The position numbers and the translations under genes are program-made. Under the pieces are notes generated by a model. It did no database searches. It was not told the DNA's origin and worked only from the letters and a program-made list of their open reading frames with translations. This document shows, one piece after another, positions 56,344-64,000 of a stretch of DNA of 64,000 nucleotides. The stretch is from the NCBI GenBank assembly GCA_965279195.1, contig CBDIHP010000037.1:62001-126000 (forward strand), read 5' to 3'. Source of the DNA: CBDIHP01 sp965279195. GTDB taxonomy: Bacteria > Planctomycetota > Planctomycetia > Isosphaerales > Isosphaeraceae. Each line of letters starts with the position of its first letter. Position 1 is the stretch's first letter.

Positions 56344-56522
56344 TGCGTCGCGGGGTGGGGCGGACCGCTCGCCGGCGCCTCGCACCGCCGTCGTCGAGGT
56401 CGTCATCGGGGACCGATGGTAACTGCAAGCCCCCTCCGCGGGGCCCCGGAGTCCTGCGCCCTCACCCGGAGGGCGATGCAACTGACATGACCGGATCTGC
56501 CACTTCACCCGGAGTCCTTCCG

Positions 56523-56975
56523 ATGACCGCATCCCACGGGGCAATCACCCGACGTCGGGCCGCGAAGCTCGCCCTGGCCGTGGTCAGCCCGGCCCTGGCG
56601 GCCGTCCTGCTCTCCTTCGGCTCCTCGCTCGTGCTCGACCCGCACGCGGCCGAGGATCTCGCGCGGATGGGCGTCGGGACGGGACTGCGGCTGCTCCTGG
56701 GCGCCTCCCATGCGGCGGGCGGCATGGCCCTGCTGGTGCCGACCTTCGCCGGGCCGGCCTCGATGTTCGTGGCCCTGATCGCGGGCGGGGCGGCGGCCTA
56801 CCTCGTCGCCACCGGCCAGGGCGTCATGGCCGGCGGGCCCGCCCTCACCGCCGTGCTGCTCATCTCATTCCGGGTCTCGAAGGGCCTGCGCGAGCGGGCC
56901 GACGAGCTGTCCTGGCAGCGGATGCTCCAGCGTTACGGCGAGCGGGCCGACGCCGGTTCGTCGCGGCACCCGTGA
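56523..56975 (+). CDS. Small membrane protein, DoxX-like
   Basis: The 150-aa protein has about four membrane helices (LALAVVSPALAAVLLSFGSS; LLLGASHAAGGMALLVPTFA; MFVALIAGGAAAYLVAT; ALTAVLLISFRV). The arrangement recalls DoxX-like proteins, whose role is poorly defined. ATG 56523 has GGAG 8 nt upstream; an in-frame ATG at 56487 is an alternative. It lies between the TetR gene and the MacA-like gene on the same strand, likely one operon. Confidence 0.65.
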   Translation: MTASHGAITRRRAAKLALAVVSPALAAVLLSFGSSLVLDPHAAEDLARMGVGTGLRLLLGASHAAGGMALLVPTFAGPASMFVALIAGGAAAYLVATGQGVMAGGPALTAVLLISFRVSKGLRERADELSWQRMLQRYGERADAGSSRHP

Positions 56976-57031
56976 TCGGGGCCGTATCCATCCCATCGGT
57001 CCGAGGGCCGCGAAGGCGGCGAGGCCATACC

Positions 57032-58306
57032 ATGAGAGTTGCGTTCGTCCTCCTCGCCCTCGTCGGGTTCGCCGCGGGGGCAACGTATTACGTGGGGCGA
57101 CACTCGCCGGCGCCGCCCGTGACCTTCCGCACGGCGGAGGTCCGACGGGGCGACCTGCTCTCCTCCATCGGCGCCACCGGGACGCTGGAGCCCGAGGAGG
57201 TCGTCGACGTCGGCGCCCAGGTGATGGGCTCCATCCTCGAATTCGGCAAGGATCCCCGCGACCAGGCCAGGGCGATCGATTACGGCTCGGCCGTCGAGAA
57301 GGGGACCGTCCTGGCCCGGATCGACCCCACCCTCTACGAGGCCGCGCTCGCCCAGGCGGAGGCGACGCTCGAACGCTCCCGGGCCGACCTGGCCCAGGCC
57401 GAGGCCAAGGACATGCTCGCGGACCAGGAGTGGAAGCGGGCCCAGAGCCTGCGGCAGAGGAACGCGGTCTCGCCGACCGAATACGACACCGCGAAGTCCA
57501 ATGCCCTGGCCGCCAGGGCGAACGTCGCCATCTGCCGCGCGACCATCAAGCAGAACGAGGCGGTGCTCAACACGGCCAAGATCAACCTCGGCTACACGAC
57601 CATCAAGTCGCCGGTGCGGGGCGTCATCGTCGATCGCCGCGTCAACGTCGGCCAGACGGTGGTCGCCAGCCTCAACGCGCCCAGCCTCTTCCTCATCGCC
57701 AAGGACCTGACGCGGATGCAGGTCTGGGCCTCGGTGAACGAGGCCGACATCGGGCGGATCCATCAGGACATGCCCGCGACGTTCACCGTGGACACCTTCC
57801 CGGGCCGGGTGTTCCGGGGCAAGGTCAGCCAGATCCGCCTGAACGCCACCATGACCCAGAACATCGTGACGTACACGGTCGTCGTGACGGCCGACAACGC
57901 CGGCGGCAAGCTCCTGCCGTACTTGACCACGAGCGTGCAGTTCGAGGTCGAGAAGCGGGCCGGTGTCCTGCTGGTGCCCAACGCCGCCTTGCGTTGGAAG
58001 CCGAAGGCCGATCGGGTCGCCCCGGCGGCGAAGGCCGGATTCGCCGCGGCGCCCGGGAGAGGCGTCCTGTGGGTGCCGTCCGGGCCGTCCCTGGTGCGCC
58101 CGATCGAGGTGGAGGTCGGGACCGGCGACGGGACCGCGACCGAGGTCTCGGGCGCCATCGAGGCGGGCCTCGCGGTGGTCATCGGCGAGGACGGGCCCGG
58201 GGCCCCGCGCGACGGGGCCTCCGGCGACGCCCCGGGTGACGGCGGCGAGAAGAATCCGTTCCTCCCCAACCCGCCCAAGCCGCCTCCGGGCTCCGGGCCC
58301 TTCTGA
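57032..58306 (+). CDS. MacA-like periplasmic adaptor (HlyD family), copy 2
   Basis: The 424-aa protein has N-terminal anchor MRVAFVLLALVGFAAGATYY and the same architecture and many identical blocks as copy 1 (ATGTLEPEEVVDVGAQV; LGYTTIKSPVRGVIVDRRVN; VVASLNAPSLFLIAKDL). It differs mainly in the coiled-coil hairpin and the Pro/Gly-rich tail (NPPKPPPGSGPF). It lies 20 bp before its MacB-like partner. Confidence 0.92.
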   Translation: MRVAFVLLALVGFAAGATYYVGRHSPAPPVTFRTAEVRRGDLLSSIGATGTLEPEEVVDVGAQVMGSILEFGKDPRDQARAIDYGSAVEKGTVLARIDPTLYEAALAQAEATLERSRADLAQAEAKDMLADQEWKRAQSLRQRNAVSPTEYDTAKSNALAARANVAICRATIKQNEAVLNTAKINLGYTTIKSPVRGVIVDRRVNVGQTVVASLNAPSLFLIAKDLTRMQVWASVNEADIGRIHQDMPATFTVDTFPGRVFRGKVSQIRLNATMTQNIVTYTVVVTADNAGGKLLPYLTTSVQFEVEKRAGVLLVPNAALRWKPKADRVAPAAKAGFAAAPGRGVLWVPSGPSLVRPIEVEVGTGDGTATEVSGAIEAGLAVVIGEDGPGAPRDGASGDAPGDGGEKNPFLPNPPKPPPGSGPF

Positions 58307-58326
58307 CCTCGAACGGGGCGACCGAA

Positions 58327-60516
58327 ATGGAACTGATCCGGATCGAGGACCTCCACAAGACCTACCGCGTCGGCGAGGTGGACGTCCCGGTGCTCCGCGG
58401 CGTGTCCCTGACGATCCATCGGGGCGAGATGATCGTCCTGATGGGCGCGTCGGGCTCGGGCAAGACCACGCTCATGAACATCCTCGGCTGTCTCGACCGG
58501 CCGACCTCGGGGAGCTACCGGCTCGACGGGGAGGAGATGAGCCGGCTGGGCCCCGACCAGCGGGCCCTGGTGCGCTCGGAGAAGATCGGCTTCGTCTTCC
58601 AGAACTTCAACCTCCTGGCCAGGGCCACGGCGGTCCAGAACGTGACGCTGCCGCTGGACTACGCCCCGGTCCGGCCCCCCGCCGACGAGGCCGACCGCCG
58701 GGCGGTGCGGCTCCTGGAGCGCGTCGGCCTGGGAGCCCGGGCCCGGCACGAGCCGTCCCAGATGTCCGGCGGCCAGCAGCAGCGAGTGGCGATCGCCCGC
58801 GCCCTGGTCAATCGCCCCGCGCTGCTCCTCGCCGACGAGCCGACGGGCAACCTCGACTCGCGGACCAGCGTCGAGATCCTGCGGATGTTCCAGGGGCTCA
58901 ACGCCTCCGGGATCACGGTCGTGCTCGTGACCCACGACCCGAAGGTCGCCGCCTATGCCCACCGGACCATCCGCATGGTGGACGGCAAGATCGTCGGCGA
59001 CGAGGCGTCGTCCCACGGCCCCGGACCGTCGGAGGAGGCCCACGACGGCATCATGAGGCCCTCGCAGGAGGTCGTTCCTGCACCGGAGGAGGGCCTCGGC
59101 CGCTTCCACGGCGACGAGGCGACGCCCCGGCGGCGACTCCGCCTCCTTGGCCTGGTGCCGGCGAGCTGGCGGACGGCGCTGGGGGCGCTGCGGCGCAACA
59201 AGATGCGGTCGAGCCTGTCGGCCCTGGGCGTGATCATCGCCGTGGCGGCGGTCATCGCGATGACCGAGATCGGTGAGGGGTCGAAGGCGGTCGTCCAGAA
59301 GGGCATCGCCAGCATGGGTGCGAACACGGTGATGGTCTTCTCCGGCTCGACCAGCACCGGCGGCGTGAGCCAGGGGACGAGCACCTCGGTGACCCTCACG
59401 CCCGACGACGCCGCCGAGATCGCCCGCCAGTGCACCGCCGTCAGTGCGGTGGCGCCGGTGGTCCGGGCCCGTTCGCAGGTCGTCCACGGGGGCCGCAACT
59501 GCGTCCCCGATCAGATCTACGGCACGACCCCGGCCTACCTCGTCGTGCGGGACTGGCAGGACATGGCCGCCGGCGAGATGTTCACCGAACCGGACGTCCG
59601 GAACGGCAACCGCGTCTGCGTGCTGGGGACCACAGTCCGGCGCGAACTCTTCCCCGACGCCGACCCCGTGGGCAAGGAGGTGCGGATCAGCAACGTCTCG
59701 TTCCGCGTCGTGGGCGTGCTCGGCCGCAAGGGGGCGAACATGATCGGCATGGACCAGGACAACGTCGTCCTGGCGCCCTGGACCACGATCAAGTATCGCG
59801 TCAGCGGCACGACCTACACCAACACCAACCAGAGCAGCAGCTCCTCGGGCGGCGGCTCGGTGAACACCCTCAGCAACCTCTACCCCTCCCCGACCGCGAA
59901 GTACCCGACGCGGTCGTCGAGCCAGGTCGCCAACTATCCGCAGCCGGTGCGGTTCACCAACGTCGATCAGATCCTGGTGAAAGTCGCGTCGGAGGAGAAG
60001 ATCCCCCCGACCATCGAGGAGATGACGGCCCTGCTGCGCGAGCGGCACCGGATCCGCGACGGGGCCGAGGACGACTTCGACGTCCGGAACATGACCGAGA
60101 TGATGAACATGCTCTCGGCCACGACGCAGTCGATCAGCATGCTGCTCCTGGTGGTGGCGATGATCTCGCTGATCGTCGGCGGCGTGGGGATCATGAACAT
60201 CATGCTGGTGTCGGTCACCGAGCGGACCCGCGAGATCGGCCTGCGGATGGCCGTCGGGGCGAGGGCCCACCACATCCTCAAGCAGTTCCTCGTGGAATCG
60301 GTGGTGCTCTGCCTGGTGGGCGGCGCCACGGGCATCGCGTTGGGCCGGGGCGCCTCGATGCTGGTTCGCTGGCTGATCAGCTGGCCGACGCAGGCCTCGG
60401 CGGGCACGATCGTGACGGCCGTCGCGGTCTCGGCCGGGGTCGGCATCGCCTTCGGCTTCTATCCGGCATGGAAGGGCTCGCGCTCCGACCCCATCGTCGC
60501 CCTGCGTTACGAATGA
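58327..60516 (+). CDS. MacB-like ABC transporter, copy 2
   Basis: The 729-aa protein has Walker A MGASGSGKTTLMNI, signature MSGGQQQRVAIARAL and Walker B LLLADEPTGNLDS. The FtsX-type permease has its first helix at SALGVIIAVAAVIAMTEIG and three C-terminal helices (ISMLLLVVAMISLIVGGVGI; FLVESVVLCLVGGATGIALG; VAVSAGVGIAFGFYPAW). The periplasmic domain carries a Ser/Gly-rich insert (QSSSSSGGGSVN) absent from copy 1. It ends in the family motif DPIVALRYE. It is paired with the MacA copy upstream. Confidence 0.93.
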   Translation: MELIRIEDLHKTYRVGEVDVPVLRGVSLTIHRGEMIVLMGASGSGKTTLMNILGCLDRPTSGSYRLDGEEMSRLGPDQRALVRSEKIGFVFQNFNLLARATAVQNVTLPLDYAPVRPPADEADRRAVRLLERVGLGARARHEPSQMSGGQQQRVAIARALVNRPALLLADEPTGNLDSRTSVEILRMFQGLNASGITVVLVTHDPKVAAYAHRTIRMVDGKIVGDEASSHGPGPSEEAHDGIMRPSQEVVPAPEEGLGRFHGDEATPRRRLRLLGLVPASWRTALGALRRNKMRSSLSALGVIIAVAAVIAMTEIGEGSKAVVQKGIASMGANTVMVFSGSTSTGGVSQGTSTSVTLTPDDAAEIARQCTAVSAVAPVVRARSQVVHGGRNCVPDQIYGTTPAYLVVRDWQDMAAGEMFTEPDVRNGNRVCVLGTTVRRELFPDADPVGKEVRISNVSFRVVGVLGRKGANMIGMDQDNVVLAPWTTIKYRVSGTTYTNTNQSSSSSGGGSVNTLSNLYPSPTAKYPTRSSSQVANYPQPVRFTNVDQILVKVASEEKIPPTIEEMTALLRERHRIRDGAEDDFDVRNMTEMMNMLSATTQSISMLLLVVAMISLIVGGVGIMNIMLVSVTERTREIGLRMAVGARAHHILKQFLVESVVLCLVGGATGIALGRGASMLVRWLISWPTQASAGTIVTAVAVSAGVGIAFGFYPAWKGSRSDPIVALRYE

Positions 60517-60556
60517 TGTGACATCAGACGTGGGAATCGACGTGACATCATACTTG

Positions 60557-60584
60557 CCGCCTGATCGCCGTCGCCGCCAGGCGG
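60557..60584. terminator. Possible bidirectional terminator between convergent operons
   Basis: CCGCCTG (60557-60563) and CAGGCGG (60578-60584) form a 7-bp stem with a 14-nt loop in the 189-bp gap between convergent genes. There is no T-run, so this is weak. A GTGACATCA direct repeat lies just to its left. Confidence 0.3.
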
Positions 60585-60705
60585 ACTGGGTAGGGACTGA
60601 GAATCTCCTGACGGCCGCTGCCCCGTTGCTTGATCGGACCATCTTCATCCAAGGAAGCCCATCCTGATCGCCCCCGAACCTTGCTCGTCCACGTCCACGA
60701 TGGAA

Positions 60706-61872
60706 TCAGTTGCGAAAAAGGATGCCGGGTTCCAGCCGGATGATCGGGAAACTGCTCAGGATCGCCGTTATTGTGACGATCGACATGACCAGGAACGCGA
60801 CCGACAGGCAAACGGACACATCGAGTTCGTAACCGGCGAGATGCGGAGCATTTGTGGAAACCCTGATGACAGTGGCGGCGCCCCCGAGTCCGATGCCGTA
60901 GCCCAGGACGCCGACGCTCATCGCCTGGACGACGACCATCCGGACGAGCCTGTGGCTCGTCGCGCCCATCGCCTTGAGCATCCCGAACTGGTTCAGGTTC
61001 ACCAGGGTGAACAGGTAAAACGTCTGGCCGACGATCGCCAGCCCGACCGTGAACCCGAGGGCGACAACGATCGCGAAATTCAAGGGGATCCCGGTGTTCC
61101 AGAGGTAGAACAGCATGGTCTGCCGCTCGAACGCGGCGGCCGAGCGGGCCTGATAGCCCGTCTGGCGGCGGATCCGATCGGCCAGGACGTCCGGGGCAGT
61201 GCCCGCGTCCGGGCCGACGAGGACAAATGTGCAAGTGTGGCCGTCGGGGGCGACCGCCGACCTGGCGACCGAGATCCGCGTGTAGATGACGGGCATTGTC
61301 AAGAACGGCGGCGCGACCCGGCAGACCCCGACCAGGCGCGCGGTCCGGTCGTTCAGGTGCACCTCCCGGCCGAGTCGGATGGGCTCCCCGGGCCAGAGAT
61401 AGGCGTAGCCGGCCTCGTCCACCGCGACCGCGTCGGGCCGGCGCAACTGATCGGCCGAGCCGTGCAGGAATGCGGGACACCCCGCCATCGTCGCGTCGTC
61501 GAGGCCGACCAGGATCACCCGACGATAGCTCCCCGACTCCGTCCGCAGCAGGGCCTCCAGCTTGAGGATCGGGGCCGCCCAACCGACGCCAGGGACCCCA
61601 CGCACCCGATACAAGGCGTTCCTCGGGAGCGGACGGACCTCGTCCACATAGGGGGCACCGGCATTCATCACCCAGACGACCGACGGGTGAACATTCCGGA
61701 TGAAGCTCACCGTCCGTTCCATCACCCCCCGGAAGACCGCGAGCTGATGGGCCATCATGGTGGTCGCGAATGAGACGCCGAAGACGAGGGCGACGAATTT
61801 CCTGCCGTCGCCCATGAGCATCCGGAGCGCGACCCAGTCCAGGTCGGCCCGCCGCGACCGGCGCGGAGCCAT
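60706..61872 (-). CDS. DevC-type ABC exporter permease (FtsX-like)
   Basis: The 388-aa protein begins at ATG 61872, overlapping the PKS stop (ATGA). The first helix is near residue 28 (FVALVFGVSFATTMMAHQLA), a large extracytoplasmic domain follows (about 50-260), then three helices (FAIVVALGFTVGLAIVGQTF; VVVQAMSVGVLGYGIGLGGA; LSVAFLVMSIVTITAILSSF). The HRLVRMVVVQAMSVGVLGYG block is typical of DevC, the permease of glycolipid exporters that pair with DevA (ATPase) and DevB (adaptor). Neither DevA nor DevB is next to it; a partner could be one of the MacA-like proteins nearby or lie beyond the window. It probably exports the PKS-derived product. Confidence 0.85.
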   Translation of the reverse strand: MAPRRSRRADLDWVALRMLMGDGRKFVALVFGVSFATTMMAHQLAVFRGVMERTVSFIRNVHPSVVWVMNAGAPYVDEVRPLPRNALYRVRGVPGVGWAAPILKLEALLRTESGSYRRVILVGLDDATMAGCPAFLHGSADQLRRPDAVAVDEAGYAYLWPGEPIRLGREVHLNDRTARLVGVCRVAPPFLTMPVIYTRISVARSAVAPDGHTCTFVLVGPDAGTAPDVLADRIRRQTGYQARSAAAFERQTMLFYLWNTGIPLNFAIVVALGFTVGLAIVGQTFYLFTLVNLNQFGMLKAMGATSHRLVRMVVVQAMSVGVLGYGIGLGGAATVIRVSTNAPHLAGYELDVSVCLSVAFLVMSIVTITAILSSFPIIRLEPGILFRN

Positions 61873-64000
61873 CAGACCGGGACCTGCACGAAGCCGACCG
61901 ACCCGAAGTATTCGATGCAAATGCGAACGACATTGCCGTCGATCGGCGGGCATTCGAGCCCGAGGTCGGCGAGGGCCCCGGCGGTCTCCGACGCGTCGAA
62001 TGCGATGTTGGGCTGGGGCCAGAGCGGCAGGCCCTCGATGCCGGCCCCGGAGAACGACAGGACGGCGGCGAGCGCCTCGTCTCGGGTCCTCGCCGCGTGC
62101 GCCGCGACCTGCTCCCGCCAGTCGGCGAACGGCAGCGAGGCGAGGGGATAGCCGCAATCCCGGATCATTTCCTGGAGACTGGCCATCGGGGTCCGGGCGG
62201 GATTGACGAGGTGGTAGGTCCGACCGGCGGATCCCGGATCGAGCGACAGCCCGACGATCGCCCGGCTGACGAAGTTGACCGGCGTGAGCAGCAGGTCGCG
62301 ATCCGGCTCCGGGGCGACGCCGAGGTTGAGCCACGACTTGATCAGCTTGGCGGGGAAGTCGTCGATCGTGTAAACGCCCGACTCGCTGCACGCGTTCACC
62401 AGCCCCGGGCGGTAGATCGTCGTCTCCAGGCCGCGACGCCCGGCCTCATGCACCAGGCACTCCGCGACGGCCTTGCTCTGGGTGTAGCCGAAGCGGAGTC
62501 GGCCGATGTCGAACGGCGCGTCTCGCTCGTCGAACGAGAGCGGATTGGCGGGGTCGGGGAAGTCGAAGACGCCGAGGGAGGAGACGTAGTGGAAGGGCTT
62601 GCGCCTGGCCTCGCAGGCGAGCCGGAGCAGCGTCTCGGTCCCGGCCACGTTGTCGGGCCGCAACGCCTCGTAGGGCTGGAAGAGGTTGAGCCTCGCGCCG
62701 TTATGGTAAATGACGTCGACCTCGTGCGCCAGCCGCTGCCAGGCCCTCGGGGCCAGGCCCAGGCCCGGGGAGGCGATGTCCCCGGCGACGGCCTCGAACC
62801 GATCGGCGTACTCATCCTTCCACAGTTGATAGCGTTCCAGCGCCTGTCGGATCCGCAAATGCCCCTCCGAGTTCGACCGGGCGCGGACGATGCAGGCCAG
62901 CGTCAGGTCGGTGGTCTCGATGAGGTCGCGGAGGAGGAAGGCCCCGAGGAATCCCGTGGCCCCGGTCAGGAGCGCGATCCGGGGCTGGACGGCGACGCCA
63001 TCGGTGTCGGGCCGAGGGACGATGGAGGGGTCGAGCCGGATCTCGCGGTCCCAGTCGCGTCCGGGCGCGGGCGAGGGGCGGCCGGCCTGGTCCTCGGCCG
63101 GCGACGCGGACGGCTCGAACGTCGAGGCGATGTCGAGGGCCAGATTGGCGAGGGTCTCGCCCCGCAGGAAGGCCATGGTCGGGATCTCGACGCCCAGCTC
63201 GCGGCGGAGCCGGACGTTCAGCTCGACGGCCATGAGCGAGTCGAGCCCGAAGCTCGTCAGCGGCCGGTCGACCTCGATGCGCTCCGGCGTCAGCTCCAGC
63301 ACGGCCGCCGCGCAGGTCGTGAGGATCCCGCGGATCACGGCCAGGCGTTCCTCGCGCGTCCCGCCCTTGATCCGCTCGGTCGGAGTCGTCGACGCATCGT
63401 CATCCGATTGCCCGAAGCAGCGGTCGACCACCTCGCCGAAGCGCGGGAGCCTCGCGGTGGCGTCGGCCGCCGCCCATCGCGCGGGGTCCAGGTGCGCCAC
63501 GGCCGCGCGATCGACGCCGGCCTGGAGCAGTTCCCCGAGGGCATGCAGCAGGAGATCGCTCGGCAGCGGCTTCAGGCCGAGCCTGTGCAGGTGGTCGCGG
63601 ACCGTCGCATTCCGCGAGACGTAGCCGGCATCCTCGATCGCCGTCCAGTTCACCGAGAGCGCGGGCCGCCCCAGGCCCCTGCGGTACTCGGCGAGGGAGT
63701 CGAGGAACATGTTGGCAGCAACATAGTTCGACTGCCCGCGATTGCCGATGAGGGCCGCCACGGACGAGTAGAGGACGAAGTGGTCCAGCGGATCGTCGAG
63801 CGTCGCCGCGTGGAGGTTCCACGCCCCGATCGCCTTGGGGCCGAGGACCTTCTCGAAGCGGGCCGGAGTCTGATGGCGGATCACGCCGTCATCGAACACC
63901 GTCGCCGCGTGGAAGACCCCTCGGATGGGCGGCATCGTCCGGCGGACCAGGTCGAGCGCCTCGGCGAGGCCCGACACGGACGCGACATCCGCCCGGATCA
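61872..64000 (-). CDS. Type I polyketide synthase, C-terminal part: KR-ACP-thioester reductase (5' end outside window)
   Basis: About 709 codons are visible and the frame is open at the window edge. Order: ketoreductase (GVFHAATVFDDG with a B-type-like Asp pair, active-site Ser in LYSSVAAL and Tyr in SNYVAANMFLD), an intermediate region, ACP (TSFGLDSLMAVEL, phosphopantetheine Ser), then a Lys2/CAR-type NAD(P)H reductase domain (Rossmann LLTGATGFLGAFLL; YxxxK in FGYTQSKAVAE). The reductase releases the chain as an aldehyde or alcohol instead of an acid. It is coupled to the DevC gene. Glycolipid-type PKS loci pair the same domain set with Dev exporters, which fits a lipid or fatty-alcohol product. 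Confidence 0.92.
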   Translation of the reverse strand, partial: IRADVASVSGLAEALDLVRRTMPPIRGVFHAATVFDDGVIRHQTPARFEKVLGPKAIGAWNLHAATLDDPLDHFVLYSSVAALIGNRGQSNYVAANMFLDSLAEYRRGLGRPALSVNWTAIEDAGYVSRNATVRDHLHRLGLKPLPSDLLLHALGELLQAGVDRAAVAHLDPARWAAADATARLPRFGEVVDRCFGQSDDDASTTPTERIKGGTREERLAVIRGILTTCAAAVLELTPERIEVDRPLTSFGLDSLMAVELNVRLRRELGVEIPTMAFLRGETLANLALDIASTFEPSASPAEDQAGRPSPAPGRDWDREIRLDPSIVPRPDTDGVAVQPRIALLTGATGFLGAFLLRDLIETTDLTLACIVRARSNSEGHLRIRQALERYQLWKDEYADRFEAVAGDIASPGLGLAPRAWQRLAHEVDVIYHNGARLNLFQPYEALRPDNVAGTETLLRLACEARRKPFHYVSSLGVFDFPDPANPLSFDERDAPFDIGRLRFGYTQSKAVAECLVHEAGRRGLETTIYRPGLVNACSESGVYTIDDFPAKLIKSWLNLGVAPEPDRDLLLTPVNFVSRAIVGLSLDPGSAGRTYHLVNPARTPMASLQEMIRDCGYPLASLPFADWREQVAAHAARTRDEALAAVLSFSGAGIEGLPLWPQPNIAFDASETAGALADLGLECPPIDGNVVRICIEYFGSVGFVQVPV

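Noticed and set aside
1..64000. CRISPR array
   Set aside because: No regularly spaced short direct repeats and no cas genes were seen; the Cas4-like nuclease at 17905 belongs to a broader RecB-like family and is not next to any array.

Overview
The window reads as chromosomal DNA of a planctomycete, probably of the Isosphaeraceae type. This is an inference from very GC-rich coding DNA, PVC-type CxxCH cytochrome/dehydrogenase/DUF1080 proteins, the style of the tyrosine integrases, and large NRPS/PKS genes. No rRNA or single-copy marker is present to fix the genus.

Layout. (1) 1-10.1 kb is ordinary chromosome: a secreted alpha/beta hydrolase (cut by the window edge), archaeal-type phosphoglycerate mutase (apgM) with a clear terminator, a c-type cytochrome protein, two proteins of unknown function, and a very large PVC-type dehydrogenase/HEAT/cytochrome/DUF1080 protein whose frame is broken by one extra G. 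(2) 10.12-30.68 kb is an integrative element in a tRNA-Leu(CAA) gene. The tRNA and attL lie at the left end, next to a tyrosine integrase and an AlpA-like protein. A 60-bp copy of the tRNA 3' part (attR) lies at the right end. Nearly all cargo is on the minus strand: a divergent HTH switch with a double palindromic operator, two paralogous WYL-type HTH regulators, three PD-(D/E)XK nuclease-like proteins (one frameshifted), a DUF932 protein, an undescribed overlapping gene pair (soluble protein plus membrane protein), and a type I restriction operon with a DarTG toxin-antitoxin pair nested in it. An IS3-family element has replaced hsdM and most of hsdS, so hsdR is orphaned. (3) 30.7-32.5 kb is an insertion graveyard: a second tyrosine integrase gene split at codon 10/11 by a complete IS630-family element and cut at its 3' end by another IS630 remnant. 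About 1.4 kb without genes follows.

(4) 33.9-60.5 kb is a lipopeptide biosynthesis and export locus on the plus strand: an MbtH-like protein, three NRPS proteins (FAAL-ACP-C-A-PCP-C / A-PCP-C / A-PCP-C-A-PCP-TE), a SyrD/PvdE-type ABC exporter, a MacA-MacB pair, a TetR regulator with a readable promoter/operator, a DoxX-like membrane protein and a second MacA-MacB pair. The first genes overlap by 4-8 bp and are surely co-translated. Read by eye, the adenylation codes suggest a fatty-acylated tetrapeptide of the order Orn-Asn-Gly-X. Two extra G residues break the second condensation domain of the first synthetase. They may be sequence errors. (5) 60.7-64 kb, on the minus strand and convergent with the above, holds a DevC-type permease overlapping by 4 bp the 3' end of a type I PKS (KR-ACP-thioester reductase) that continues past the window. 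This may be a second half of a hybrid locus or a separate pathway.
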